64,000 nucleotides of DNA, taken from NCBI GenBank assembly GCA_019915015.1, contig JAHBBC010000014.1, positions 806,001 to 870,000 on the forward strand, read 5' to 3'. The notes beneath the pieces are model-generated. The model saw only the letters and a program-made list of their open reading frames with translations. It did no database searches and had not been told where the DNA came from. Both the position numbers and the translations under genes were made by a program. Source of the DNA: Auriscalpium vulgare (taxonomy: Eukaryota; Basidiomycota; Agaricomycetes; Russulales; Auriscalpiaceae). This document shows positions 1 to 12,920 of this stretch, piece after piece (position 1 is the stretch's first letter; each line of letters begins with the position of its first letter).

Positions 1-1423
<1,423 letters not shown>

Positions 1424-1866
1424 GTCCCGTCGCGCATTGGAGGGCATCAAGCATCGAAAGTGTTACGACTCCTGCAGCGCAGTGTACGACCTAGATTATT
1501 GCATTGTTTTACAATCACGGCTGTCTTGCTTTCATACTATAGTGTTAGGGAATAGCGTTCAATGGTTCACCCGGCAGTGAATGGATACCCAGCTGCGTGT
1601 GCGCAGTGCCGCAGCCAGTGGCGCGACCGTCGGAAAGTGCCGAGCGGGGCCAGCACAAAGTTTGGGCGACGCGACGCCGACGTCGACTCGCCCTCTCCGC
1701 TCACTACGCCCTTTGGCCTCGCTCTCTCTCTTCGCTGTATCAATCTCTAGCCTAGACTCCTCCACGCACATCCATTTCTCTCCCTCATCTTCACTTTTGG
1801 TCAGTCCTGCCGCCCCCACCGCTGAGTCAGCGTCTCACTTTTCTCGCTGCCAGCATCACCGACATA
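1424..1866. other. Intergenic: MAPK 3' end and G3BP promoter
   Basis: No gene seen. The right half is pyrimidine-rich (CT tracts around 1690-1830), typical of a basidiomycete core promoter and 5' leader for the gene starting at 1867. No TATA box stands out. Confidence 0.5.
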
Positions 1867-3511
1867 ATGACGAATACCAACGCGTCCTCCACTGACTCCA
1901 CAACCAACGCTATCGTTCCTTCCGAGGTCGGATGGCAGTTTGTGCCCCAATATTACACCTTTGTAAATAAATCGCCCTCCCGCCTTCACTGCTTTTACAA
2001 CAAAAGCTCGACGTTCATTCACGGCACTGAAGGCGAGGACGGAAAACCATGTTACGGTCAGGCGGTGCGTCCCATCCTCCCTGTTGGCCCTCGATCCGAC
2101 CCAACCAACCCTTTTGTCCGCTAGGAAATTCACAACAAAATCTTGTCCATTGGGTTCGAGGATTGCAAGGTCTTCATCCACTCCGTCGACGCGCAGTCCT
2201 CTGCGAACGGTGGCATCATCATCCAGGTCATCGGTGAGATGTCCAACAAGGGCGAGCCTTGGAGGAAGTTCGTGCAGACCTTCTTCCTCGCTGAGCAGCC
2301 CGGCGGGTACTTTGTCCTCAACGACATCTTCCGGTTCCTGAAGGAAGAGACCGTCTACAGCGACGATGGCGACTACGAACAGCCCCCCGTCCATGTTGCC
2401 GTGCCCGCAGCTGCCGACCCTGAGCCCGTCCCCGTTGTTGCCATTCCGGACCCGGCGCCCGCTGAGCCAACCCCCGCGGCCCCACCGGCGCCTGTTGAGG
2501 AGGCACCTATCCCCACCCCCGCAAAGCTGCCCTCGCCGTCTCCCTCGCCCTCGCCCTCGCCAGCCCCCGTCGAGGAGGAGCCTGCGCCTGTCCCTGCCCC
2601 CGTCGCCGAGGAGCCAGTCACCGAGCACCTCAACGGCCACGCGCAGCCTGAGACCAAGGACGCACCCGCGCCCGCCTCCCCCGCAGTCGAGAAGCCCGCA
2701 ACACCGGCTCCTCCTCCCGCTGCTGCCCCCGAACCCTCTGCCCCCGCCTCCCCCGCCCCGCCGTCCACTGCCTCTCCTGCCCCGTCCCAACCGCCTGCCC
2801 CCGCCGCGGCCGCCCCGCCCCAGCCTGCGCCTGCCCCCGCGCCTACCCCCGCCGCGCCAAAAACGTGGGCCAATCTCGCCGCCGCCAACTCGAAGAAGTG
2901 GGGCTCCGCTGTCGCCCAGGAGTCGCGCGGAACCAGCGAGGCTCCGGCGGCGAGCACATCGTCGCCGGTCAGCGGGACACAGACCCCACCCGCTCACGCC
3001 CAGGCCCGTCCCCACGCCCAGGCTCCCGCGAGAGAGCAGCACCCGAACTACATCGCCGCCCAGAGCTTGCCCACCGCCCAGTGCTTTGTCAAGGTTGGTG
3101 AACTCCGTCTCTCGCTTTGGATAATCATTGACACCGTGTATGCTGCAGAGTGTGCAAGAGAACGTCTCGGAGCCGGCCCTGCGCAACATGCTGACGACGC
3201 GCTTCGGTGCGATCAAGGAGCTCGAGATCGTCCGCAGCAAGGCGTGCGCGTTCCTCGAGTTCACCACCGTCGACGCCGCGCGCCGCGCGATCACGGCGTC
3301 GCTGCCCGTTCAGCATGGTGGCGAAGGCGGCCTGCGCGTCGACGTTGGTGATGGCCAGCAGATGCGGATAACGGTCGAGACGCGCAAGGAGCGCGGCGAG
3401 CGCCCTGTCAGCAGGCCGCGCGGCGGGGCGCCTGTAAACGGCGACGGCCGCGGCAGCTTCCGGGGCCGTGGGGGCCCAGGACGCGGACGCGGGATCGGTG
3501 GACCGAAGTAG
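1867..3511 (+). CDS. G3BP-like NTF2/RRM/RGG RNA-binding protein
   Basis: About 509 residues in three exons (1867-2064, 2125-3093, 3149-3511; both introns GT-AG). Residues ~17-145 form an NTF2-like domain (GWQFVPQYYTFVNKSP at its start, FFLAEQPGGYFVLNDIFRFL at its end). A proline/alanine-rich low-complexity linker of over 200 residues follows. Then comes an RRM (~385-460; RNP1-like KACAFLEF, with the join inside it at FVK/SVQEN) and a C-terminal RGG tail (RGRGGPGRGRG). This order is that of G3BP/Nxt3/Bre5 proteins. In that family they bind RNA, act in stress granules and are Ubp3-type deubiquitinase cofactors; which of these roles applies here is inference. The start is the first Met before the NTF2 domain. 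Confidence 0.9.
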
Positions 3512-4919
3512 TGTGCTGGCCGTGAGGGCTAGGGGTGGTTGGTGTTGTCTGTGAGATGACGATGGACAGATTGGTGCTGGGCTGGTGTATGGTGTGTTGC
3601 GCGGTCTGTCCTGGTGAAAATTAATACAAAACTCTTTGTCTATGTTGCTGTCCATCCCTTGGCTCTCCAATCCTTGCTTTCCTACTCACCTTTCCCCTCC
3701 ACCTCCTCACTGTCGCTCCTCCCTCCCTCTCCTCCTCCGCCATGTCGTCATGGGTAGCAATGAAACTATCTTGCTTGAGCAGCGTGCCTGGGTGCGTCCC
3801 TTGCCGTTGTGTCGTTAAACAAACAAAGCATCGTCCTCGGCGTCCTCCATGGGCTTCCATTCTCTGGGAGCATCGCAATGTCCGTGCAGTGCTCTCTGTC
3901 TCAGCGCCGCTAATTTGACTTCGTAGAACGGTGGGAATAATGTATGAATTGATGCGATGCTAGCGCCGCTAATTGTAGCTCGTTGGCTTGCTGAAACAAC
4001 TATGTTTTGTTCGTTCAAGGTCAGCAACGGAGACTAACCCGTAGGTGCGGCGTAGGAGGACGACGAGAGTGGTAACATTGCAGTGTTCATGTCTCCGCTG
4101 AACCGAACCGAACCGTAAGGGTGATCCGCCCTGGTCCGCCACTCCATTGAACTACAAGGCCTTCCTATCCAGGACTCCAGCTCTCCCTTTTCCTTCCGCC
4201 GCCCTCAACAAAGCTCGCCAGGACTCGTCCCGCTCTACGTGTCATGCCTGGGTGCGGACCTAAGTGCTCCTTTCAGGTTTGGTCACCCGGTTAGCCTCCG
4301 CTGCGACTCGCGCCGATTTTTCTATCTGATTATCCCGGGAGCTCGGCACCTCTGCGCTTGGTCGGTCACGTACTTACGCTCGCTCACGTAGTCTTGTGTC
4401 GCGCCCTGGCTAGGCGAACGCGCGTCTTAGCGATGCGAAGCTGAGCCACATGGTGGCAAAGGAAACAAGGGCAATCCGCCGTCGCGTAACCTCCGGTGAA
4501 GATGCCGCCGACGCGGTTGAAGGGTGTCGGCGACGTAAGACCCGGAGTCCCTATTGATTGTCGGCAGCAGTGGGAGTGATTCGCCCTCCCTCAATTCTTG
4601 CGAGATAGGTGCGGTCGTTGTTCGTTTTGCCGTTCGTTGGACCAGTCTCGGCATTGTTCTCGAAGCACGACTCTCCGTTGGCTTCGAGCAATGGCCAGTA
4701 GTACCTTGTACAATCATACAACGTATCATACAACGTATCATGTGCGTCCAGGGTTTCCTACGATTCACTGCGTCAAGATGAAGCTGGCATTAGGTACTAT
4801 AACAATCATACAACGCATTGGAGTCCTCATGAACGTAAGAAAAGAGATATAAAACTTGGCAAGTCGTGAAACAAATCTAGTGCGTGTCGTATCGTGCATT
4901 TTATTTAGGCGGCGGGTAT
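3512..4919. other. Convergent intergenic region, no gene seen
   Basis: Lies between two genes that converge, so it holds both 3' ends. Candidate short ORFs on both strands lack recognisable domains or consistent splice sites. It contains the 12-nt tandem repeat at 4713-4741 and, at ~4766-4815, a segment resembling an inverted copy near 8020-8066. Confidence 0.45.
4713..4741. repeat. 12-nt tandem repeat (2.4 units)
   Basis: The unit ATCATACAACGT occurs twice in tandem followed by ATCAT. A further single copy (ATCATACAACGC) lies at about 4805-4816. No function is evident. Confidence 0.7.
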
Positions 4920-7288
4920 TTAGACGGCGGCCTTCTCAATGGATTCGTCGCTGTGCGACGCTTTCGAAGTCCACTCCTCCTCCTCGGGGAGGCCCATCTG
5001 CGTCGTGTCCCAGCCGTGGGATTCGAGGTATTCGCGGAACTGCACAATAGACAAACATGCGTGAGCGTGGGGTGCTGGGAGAGGGGGAGGGACAACGCAC
5101 CGCCTTGTCTTCCTCGAGCATGCCGTCCTGGGTGAGCGGCCTGATGAATAGGAAAGTGATGATCGCGCTGAAGACCGCGAGCGCGCTGCCGACCCAGAAC
5201 GGGCCGGTGTTGCCACGGTTGCTGTCAGGCCCTCCGAACGCTACACAAAAACAATGAAAACAGGTAAGTAACGTGGCGGCGCTGCTGCTGGTAGCTGCAC
5301 TTGCCGTCAATCATGGGGGGGAATGCTGATGGGAAGAAGGGCGTGCGTCAGCGGGGAAGGCATATGTGGGTGAGTGGGGTGTGCTCACCCCATGTGCCTA
5401 CGAACGCGCCGATCTTACCGATGGCGGCGGCGGCACCGTAGTACTGTCCACGCACGGCGGTGGGCCCTGTCTTAGATGCAAGCAGGCCGAGGCAGTTGCC
5501 AGGCCCTGGTACGCATGTATCATCAGCGCTCACCCTTAAGCATCAAGCCACGAATGCTACTCACCGAACTCGCCGAAACTCAGGAAAATCCCGTACACGA
5601 CTGCAAATGCGCCGATGTGTTCCTTCAGACTGTAGGGATGTTAGCTTGTGCGCGTATGGGAGGGTACGCGGACGGACTGGGTGTAGGCACCGCTCATAAT
5701 GAATCCCGTGATGGCCTGGAGGACGAGGCCGGTGATCTGCGCGCGGGTGAGGCTGGAATGGCGGGCGGGAAGAGCGGTCGAGGGCGTACCATGGTGTACT
5801 TGGGTCCGAGGTAGTCGACGACGAAGGCGCCGATCACGGTGCCGGGGATGTAAAACAAGCTGTGGAGGTCAGAATCGCGCAGATTGAAGACACGGATGTC
5901 ACACACTTGATGACGACGTTCCATCCAAAGATGGTGGACAGTGAGTCGGAGCCACCGGTGATCCTGAAACAGATGAGTTCGAAGCGGCGCGCGGACAGAA
6001 GATGTCTGCGACGCACGTATCAACGATGGTGGACGAATAGATCCCGAACGGATAGGTAATGAAGTCGTAGATAAACCTGCGACAAGCGCGATCTGCTCAG
6101 CACGCGCGGAGGCATCAAGCGGCGGCGGCGCAGACACGCACCATGTCAGCGAGATGGCAGCGAGGTTGACCCAGTAGCGGCGGAGGATGAGCAGGTACGG
6201 GATGGGCACGTTGCGCATCGAGTCCTTCTTGTAGCGCGTCGGGTTCTCCATCCTGAGCCGCCAGATGAAGACGGCGACGGCGGGGACAACGCCGAGCCCG
6301 AGCGAGAGACGCCACACCGCACGCAGGTGGTGCTCACCAAAGCTGAAGGCCAATTAGTCACGTGGACGCGCCAGATGCAGGACGGAAATGCACACATCCA
6401 GAAGAGCACGAGGGGAACGAAGGCAGCCACGACGAAGCCAAAGTCAATCATCGCGTCTGCCATGACATATGAGTGCCAAGATGGCACAACAGGAGGAGGG
6501 AGGGCACGTACTGGTGGCGAGCGCGAACCATCTGTGCTGGGACTTCTTTGAAATGCCCTCTTCCTCGGACTGTTCCGACGCGGCGACAGAGCCGCACGGG
6601 TATTCTGCACCCACGCCGATGCCAAGGAAGAAACTATTATAGCGCATAGCTGTGAGCTGTCGGATGCGTGCGGAAAGGGAGGCGCGACGCACCGGCAAGC
6701 GGTGAGCATGGCGAGCAGGCCCTGGTGGCTACCATGGTGGCCGCCGGACGAGGCGGCGGACAGGGCGGAGAAGACGGCGACGATGCCAGTGGCGATCATC
6801 TGGAGATAGCGGTTAACAACGGTGAACGGGAGAACGTAACGGAATGCGCACCATGCCGAACTTGCGGCCGACCTTATCAGAGAGATAACCAAAGGTGAGC
6901 ATGCCTACGATAGTGCCGGCAAAGGCGACGCTGGAGAGCGTCTTGCTGTAATGGTGCTTGGCGACGTCTTTGGGGTAGACGCGCTTGAGGACTGCGGGCG
7001 GGGTGGGTTCAGTGTTCTTAAATGGCGCAGAAATATGGACATACGGGTGTTCACTGAGAGCGTGTCAGCTTATGAGGATGCGGGGAGGCTGGAGAAAACG
7101 TACCACTACCAATGACGCCATTGGCATATCCTTGGACGGGTAAGTGCTAGAAGGAGACGAGTAAGGAGGGTGCAGTACCGTCTGAGAAGAGGGCGGTGCC
7201 GGCGCTGAGGACGCGGTCAGTAGAGGGTGTGCGGGCGCGAGGACGGGACGCACGCGAAGACCATGGAGACCTGTTTAAGCTGGACCAT
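4920..7288 (-). CDS. GIT1: Git1-like MFS glycerophosphodiester/phosphate-type transporter
   Basis: Multi-exon membrane transporter of the major facilitator superfamily. The reconstructed N-terminus reads [20 protein letters not shown] then [19 protein letters not shown]. It is followed by the MFS loop 2-3 signature [13 protein letters not shown], then [20 protein letters not shown], which matches the Git1 glycerophosphoinositol-permease branch better than Pho84. Next come [19 protein letters not shown] in the central loop, later hydrophobic helices ([20 protein letters not shown]), and an acidic cytoplasmic tail ending SIEKAAV-stop. The Met at 7288 was chosen because it is in frame through a short first intron and an upstream stop lies in the same frame. 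In the family these proteins are proton-coupled plasma-membrane importers of glycerophosphodiesters or organic metabolites. The exact substrate cannot be read from the sequence. Internal exon borders are approximate. Confidence 0.82.
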
Positions 7289-8179
7289 GGCGGGCGTGTA
7301 CGAGGCGACAAAGCGAAGACACGGGGAGGCGCAGGATAGCGACAGTGGGCCAAGTCGAAGGACTTGGGCTTATAAGGTGAGCACAAGCGATTTGATAGTC
7401 CCTTGAGGGATCAAAAATGATGGGAGAAAGGAAGATTTGGCCCCGATGAGATGCAGACATCCGCGCATGGAGGAGCTCATGCGTCGAGTGCGCCCTCCCA
7501 TTGGCCCAGAGCTCGCAGTTTGCAATGATGCCTTGATGCACTTGATGCGTGATGCCGAGTCGTGCTTGCCCGTCATTCAGCCTGGCGCCGCACTAGGTGG
7601 CCAGTGCGGGTAAGCTGGGGGCACCTATGGTATATAAGATGTACTGTAGCCATCATGAAGAGCCAGGCCAAAACAGTCGGGGCCAGCGAGGTCAGTGGGA
7701 GTGGCAAGTGAAACTCGGCGTCGAGTCGGCGAGCTGGTTCACCCGATCGCATGTGTGGCGTCGCGTCGTAAATATTGATTTGTTCGCAAAGAAAGATAGA
7801 AAAAGACAAAAACTTGACAAAAATTGTTCACGTTCCTCGGCACTGGCACACTGGCACTTCTGCAGGATCTTCCCGACGCGACATCTACTTACCGAGATGC
7901 GGGGAGGGCGGAGCAAGGGCGGAGCAAGGGCGTTCGATCTGGCGGTGATGGCGCCCTCGCCGCGTCTATCGGCTCTTTATACATAGATAGTACTTGTGCA
8001 TGTCCTCTCCTCGTGCCTTGGGCTACAGTGATGGTCGCTGATGTCAACTTCATCTTGACACAGTGCTGGTATTGGCCAATCGCGCAGGTGGTGTGCAGGC
8101 AAGGACAGATCCTCGTGGAACTCGAAAGTTCGGTCGACATGCAGACATACTAAGTATACAACAGCCCCGACGTTTCCTG
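7289..8179. other. Intergenic: GIT1 promoter and SEM1 3' flank
   Basis: No gene seen. The left part is the promoter side of the transporter, with a TATA-like CTTATAAG about 85 nt upstream of its ATG (near 7370). A segment near 8020-8066 resembles, in inverted orientation, the sequence at 4766-4815 on the other side of the transporter. Confidence 0.4.
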
Positions 8180-8602
8180 TCAATGCTGCATAGGCACAGC
8201 CTCCTTGCCCGTCTTCGCGAGCTCATTCCTGTCGTAATCTCTTCAGCACACGATCTGCGCGCCAGGAGTCGCGATGCGCACCTCAACTGCACGCTGAACT
8301 CGTCCTCAATGTCATCGTCATCCCAGTTATCCTCCCATAGCTTGTCTCCAGCCGACTTCGCAGCACCGGGCGCCGCGCCGCCCAGATGCGCAAGATCCGT
8401 TTTGGTGTCGTCCCAGTCTGTGCGCGGGGGTGCGTGAGTGCGCGCGAGAGATCGAGATGGGATGAGGCGGACCTTGGACTGTGAATTCCTCGAACTCGTC
8501 GTCCTCCTCGAGAACACCGAGGTGCGGCTGCGCGTCGTCGGCCTTGGGCTGTTCTGCGGCCGGGGTCGGGGTGGGCTTGGAGGACTGTGCGGCGGTGGAC
8601 AT
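8180..8602 (-). CDS. SEM1: Sem1/Dss1, 26S proteasome lid and TREX-2 subunit
   Basis: Small acidic protein of about 104 residues in three exons. Two hallmark blocks are present: LGVLEEDDEFEEF, then WEDNWDDDDIEDEFSVQLR. The C-terminus NELAKTGKEAVPMQH is supplied by a last exon (join QLR/NELAK). The family is intrinsically disordered and binds helical-repeat partners in the proteasome lid, in TREX-2 mRNA export and in BRCA2-type complexes. Between the acidic blocks this copy has a Gly/Ala-rich insert (HLGGAAPGAAKSAGDK), so it is somewhat longer than the usual 70-90 residues. The Met at 8602 is the only one ahead of the conserved core. The stop is TGA after MQH. Confidence 0.94.
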
Positions 8603-9421
8603 GGCGGGTGTGAAGAGGACCTGCTAGGCGCGACTCGACGCGTCAGTTTCTGTATGCGCTGACTAATCTCGTCGGGCCGCGGAGTCCGGCGTGACGGAGA
8701 GGTGAAGGAAAGTACAAGGCATCGCTTTTTCACAAGTACTAGGCGTAACGACTCTCTACCTGCCTCCACTACGCCCGCCGACCCACCTGTCCAAGTAATC
8801 GGCATCGCATTACGATCCTCGTTTGTCGAACTTTCCGCAAAATTTGCAACAATCTCCCACGAAGCCCAGTATTCGAAAACCGAATAAACCCAAGGCATCC
8901 TGGCAACCTAGGAAATGCAACGTTGCGGACCGTTTCCTTCTCTTCACCAGGCGCCCCGATCGCCCGCCTTCCTTTGTCTCAGTCTGCCCGCCGTTCCAGC
9001 ATGTATATCACAGCCACGCGCTGCCTCACGCTGAAACATCCGCTCCCACGTCCCCCGGCCCCCGTTCATACTCAACGGCCGGCTGACTGTCCATGCAAAG
9101 CGTCCTGCTTTCTCTCATCAATCACCCTCGTGTCTATCAGTTCGAGTACGTAAATTCGGCATTTCTCTATCAGTCTTTCTCTGATCGTCCAAGCGCAGGC
9201 ACTCTAGCAGCAGCAGGATGACTCGGCCGACGGCTGCCTGCTACGTAGGGCACCCACCGATCGGCCACTTTGACGTGGTGCACAGATTCATAGGATGCCC
9301 GCACTATTGTGCGTGAGGGCTTAAGAATCGCGTCGCGTGCAGCGAACGAGCCTCAGTCTACCTCCCGACTCCCGACTCCCCCACCCCTCCCCCTCTCCCC
9401 CGCCACACCGATCCCGGCCCA
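8603..9421. other. Divergent promoter region (SEM1 / zinc-knuckle gene)
   Basis: No gene seen. The two flanking genes diverge, so this holds both promoters and leaders. Long CT-rich stretches near 9360-9410 immediately precede the right-hand ATG. Confidence 0.45.
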
Positions 9422-10081
9422 ATGCACCCGACGCGTTCAAACGCGAGAGCAAGCATGCCGACGGTGAATGGGGTGACGAATCACCCGAACCACACGAACG
9501 GGCACACAACTTTCGCGCAAGGGCAAGGCTCGGCCGGAGAGCAAGCCACCATGGGTACCAGCCCCCCGGCGGTGTGGACACCTCCTGGCAGCCCACACTC
9601 TCAAGGCACCTCGAACGGCAGTGGCTCGCCGCGACCTGGCTCGTCCAGCTCTTCCGAGCTTCTCTTCCAAATGGACATGAGCTCGCAGGGGAGTGCTAGC
9701 CCGCCGCCGCCTTCGCCATTCCTGTATCCGGTGGCAGTGGCTCAAGGCAGTGGCGGCAGCCCTCGCGCACGGGGCCGGACCAGCGCTCAAGCTAACAATG
9801 CCGCTGTCATACGCTGCCCGGCTTGCGGGCAGCTGGTCGCTCCCGCCGACTTGGCGCGCCACTCGTGTACTACCCAAGGCACCCCCGCAGGACAGTCGTC
9901 TGCGCAATTGGGCACTGGCCAACAGGGCCGGGTGCGCTCTCCGAGCTCTTTCAGCAGCTCGGACAGCTCCTCGTCTGGCCCCGGGCAACCCGCCACTGCC
10001 GCTCGCGTGCAGGTGCCGATAAGCCACCATCGTTCCTGGACGGAGGAGGAAGTGCGGCGCATGCGGCGCATTGAGCAGTGA
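9422..10081 (+). CDS. Unknown Ser/Pro-rich protein with C2HC-like knuckle
   Basis: Uninterrupted frame of 219 codons. I do not recognise a family. Most of it is low complexity, rich in Ser, Gly, Pro and Asn. One compact ordered patch, CPACGQLVAPADLARHSC, has the C-x2-C-x10-H-x2-C spacing of a small zinc-binding knuckle (similar to a BED or C2HC finger half). The C-terminus is charged (SWTEEEVRRMRRIEQ) and could form a short helix. Composition, CT-rich leader and 3' position support a real gene. A second possible start is the Met 12 codons downstream. A nuclear or adaptor role would be guesswork. Confidence 0.6.
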   Translation: MHPTRSNARASMPTVNGVTNHPNHTNGHTTFAQGQGSAGEQATMGTSPPAVWTPPGSPHSQGTSNGSGSPRPGSSSSSELLFQMDMSSQGSASPPPPSPFLYPVAVAQGSGGSPRARGRTSAQANNAAVIRCPACGQLVAPADLARHSCTTQGTPAGQSSAQLGTGQQGRVRSPSSFSSSDSSSSGPGQPATAARVQVPISHHRSWTEEEVRRMRRIEQ

Positions 10082-10545
10082 TTACGGGCACCGGTAAGTA
10101 TTCTGCCACTGCACTACCTGGGGACGCCACTCAGTTCACGCTTTTACAGATGCTTTTCTGCGCCCCGAAACGCATATACCCTATGCTCTGCATATTTGTT
10201 ACACGACTTGGACGAGCAGAACACCTTCGTTCCTAATGTTTGCCTGTCACCTGTTTATTTGTTGTGTTGTTGTCCCGCTGTCGCTGTCACAATTGCCATG
10301 TACCACGTAGAATCAGGTTATCATACACATTGCGGAAATTCACCCGCGGTGTGGAACAAATCATAGGAGCCGACAGCATGGCCCGATCGTCTGCATCCGA
10401 TAGACGGTAGAGCCTGCAAGTACCGTCATGAATCACACCCCACAGTAGCTGTCCAATGCGAGAAGAAGAATGACTCGTCCTGGCGATGACCGGGCGTCAG
10501 CATAGTTCTTCGCAAGCAAAATACCACAAACGCGAACGCACCCTT
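10082..10545. other. Convergent 3' flanks, no gene seen
   Basis: AT-richer than its surroundings (for example 10190-10330), as expected for the two 3' UTRs that meet here. Nothing else recognised. Confidence 0.5.
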
Positions 10546-11892
10546 TCACGCGTTCAACATTGCCAGGGGCTCACGAAGCGCCGCGCGCGTCGGTCCGTGC
10601 GCGTCGACGTTGCGCAGGTTCACAGCCCGCGCAAGGTTCGTCCTCCAACTCTCGCTCGTCCACACCCGGCGCTCGGGCTCGTTACTCTGCCTGAGGTCCT
10701 CGTCCAGCGTGAGCTCCTTGAGATCCTCCATGCAGAACTGGTCGCAGATCGCGCTGACCATCGCCGCCGCGCCGTCCAGCTGGCGCGGCCAGCAGAACAC
10801 CAGGTGCACGTCGGGGAACACGTCCTCGGCCTTCACGGACGCCGCGCGCCAGCCCTGGACCTGCAGCGACGAGTGCGCGCCGCCCATCTTGCCCCAGCTC
10901 ATCCCGATGAAGAGCTTCACGATCGTGATGTCGAAGGAAGCGCTCGTCTGGCTGAAGTCCCTGAGGATGTCGAGGAAGGCGGGGAGGTCGCCGTCCGGGC
11001 CGACCGCCCCATGCCGCAGCATGACGCGAATCTTCGCCAGCAACGGGAGCGCGCAGTGCCGGAGCAGCGCCAGGCAGTCGGACGAGTCGCCGTACAGCTT
11101 GACGTCCGCGAGGTGCGGCAGCGTGATGACGCGGGCGTCCTCGGAGGGCGACGGGTGCGCGTGCGAGGGGACAAGCCCGTCGAGGTCCAGGTACTCGAGC
11201 GCGGGCATGTGCTCGAGCGTGTCGAGCACGTCTTCGCAGTCACCGGCACTGACAGCCGGACACCGGGACAGCTTGAGGTGCACCAGGCCGTGGAAAATTC
11301 CCGACTTCCAAGGAAACTGCGCGAAATTCTCGAGAATCAGGCAGCGCAGCTGCGGCGCCCTCTCGCCGAGAAAATCCACCGGGAGGTCGACCGTGCTTTT
11401 CGCGCAGATGGACAGGGACTGCAGATACGGCACCGGCGTGCTGAGCCAGTCGCGCAAGGACGGAGCCCCGTAGTCGTCCGATGGAAGGTTCACCGTGGCA
11501 TTTTTGATACGGCGGAAATTGCTGAAGATCAGACGGTGAAGGCGGAGGGTGTCGTATTTAGGACGGCACCAAACGAGGCTGTCGTCGATGGTCAAGCGCG
11601 CACCCCGAGCGCGTCGAAACTTCTCCTCCACCCAGTCCGGGCCAAGATCGACCGCCACGTCGGCCCAGAGCGTCGAATGGTGGATGGCAACCTGGCGCCA
11701 TTGGCGACAGACGTGCGTAACCAGGATCCATCCGAGGTCGGGGGATGGACCCCCGGGTGCCAATGCGAGGACATACGCGAACGGCACCTGCGGACGAGCC
11801 ACCTTCGCCAAGCTAGCGAATACGCGGGCTAAGACTTCTGGTGGAAGGCAGGAGATCGGCATTGACCCAACACCTCGAGGCGCTGACGACAA
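10546..11892 (-). CDS. F-box protein with LRR-like body
   Basis: Intronless 448-residue protein. The N-terminus has the F-box pattern: ISCLPPEVLARVFASLAK, a spacer, then WILVTHVCRQWRQVAIHHS and TLWADVAVDL. This is the arrangement of the large Agaricomycete F-box families. The rest contains leucine-rich segments such as LPHLADVKLYGDSSDCLALL and LEHMPALEYLDLDG, which fit irregular LRRs. By family, F-box proteins link substrates to the Skp1-Cullin-F-box ubiquitin ligase. The substrate is unknown and these families evolve fast. The second Met (MPISCLPPEV, residue 11) is an equally possible start. The similarly long opposite-strand frame shows no domain. Confidence 0.85.
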   Translation of the reverse strand: MSSAPRGVGSMPISCLPPEVLARVFASLAKVARPQVPFAYVLALAPGGPSPDLGWILVTHVCRQWRQVAIHHSTLWADVAVDLGPDWVEEKFRRARGARLTIDDSLVWCRPKYDTLRLHRLIFSNFRRIKNATVNLPSDDYGAPSLRDWLSTPVPYLQSLSICAKSTVDLPVDFLGERAPQLRCLILENFAQFPWKSGIFHGLVHLKLSRCPAVSAGDCEDVLDTLEHMPALEYLDLDGLVPSHAHPSPSEDARVITLPHLADVKLYGDSSDCLALLRHCALPLLAKIRVMLRHGAVGPDGDLPAFLDILRDFSQTSASFDITIVKLFIGMSWGKMGGAHSSLQVQGWRAASVKAEDVFPDVHLVFCWPRQLDGAAAMVSAICDQFCMEDLKELTLDEDLRQSNEPERRVWTSESWRTNLARAVNLRNVDAHGPTRAALREPLAMLNA

Positions 11893-12920
11893 CGTGTGTC
11901 AACGGCTTGCACGAGATAGTGCTGTACCAAGCTCCTGACCTTCAGGCGATGCCTGCAGAGGCACTTTCGATGTGGCCCGCGGTCTCTGGCTGCGTCTCGA
12001 GCCGGTTCAAGACTTCTCAACGCGGAAAACCTGAGAAGAATCGGTCAGTGATCCTATCGCAGCTACGTGGCAGTCACAACATGTGAACAAGGTGATGGAT
12101 TCGTACTCACAATCCAAACGTCAACGGGTAACCGCTACTAACTCGGACTCCGAGATCTGAGCGATCAAGCTCAAGAGACAGTTCGTCCTTCACTTGGACG
12201 CGGTGGGAGGATGAAAAGGGTTCGAGGTTCGAACGGCGGCGAACGGAGTGATGCGACTCACATGCTGGTAATATTAATGACAACCAACCATGACATGCAG
12301 ACGGCGTCTAGGTAGGCGGCGCTAAGTCGTGTTTCGCACGGTTGATGACGATGCTCGCCAAAGAGCAGGTATGGTATGCACCCGAACATTTATACAAACC
12401 GTCACGACCAATCGCGGTCTTCAATTTGACAGTTGCTGAGTTGTCCTCCTCATCGAAACCGAGATTGCACTGGGCGGATAATGACGACTCAGTAATCGAA
12501 CGAGAGAGGATCGGGCTCAGGCCTCAGGGTAAAATTTTAATGAAAGAAGAGCGCAAGAGAACGCCGAGCCTTGGCCGAGCCGTTTCCACGGCCACATTAC
12601 GACAGCGTGACCAAACACAAGCCCACTCCATGTACTCAAACGCGCTTTTATTCGTTCATAAGGCACAAGTATAGACATTAGATCGTAAAGAACGCGTGCG
12701 TTGTCGGAGGGCGGGCACCGCGGGAAGCAAAAACGAGAACGATACATTGCGGTAGCTACAAACGAGCGACATTCGAAGACGGCCGGCGAGTACGAGTGCG
12801 GCGATGGCGGGGGCGGAGATGTATGAGATATGGGCCATGGCGCCGCATGGCGAAAAGCGGTGGTGATACACAAGCGAGAGGAAAAGGACGAGGCGTGAGA
12901 CAGGCGGACAGCGGGCACCG
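11893..12920. other. Intergenic, no gene seen
   Basis: Contains the F-box promoter on the left and the TUP1 3' flank on the right. Short frames here (for example around 12342-12674) lack domains and splice support. AT-richer in 12240-12650. Confidence 0.45.

Noticed and set aside
1801..3294. 497-codon frame on the - strand over the G3BP-like gene
   Set aside because: Antisense to a clear NTF2/RRM gene. Its Gly/Arg-rich content is the mirror of the Pro/Ala linker.
10486..11832. 448-codon + strand frame opposite the F-box gene
   Set aside because: No domain, and runs of charged dipeptides typical of antisense GC-rich frames. The - strand has a proper F-box.
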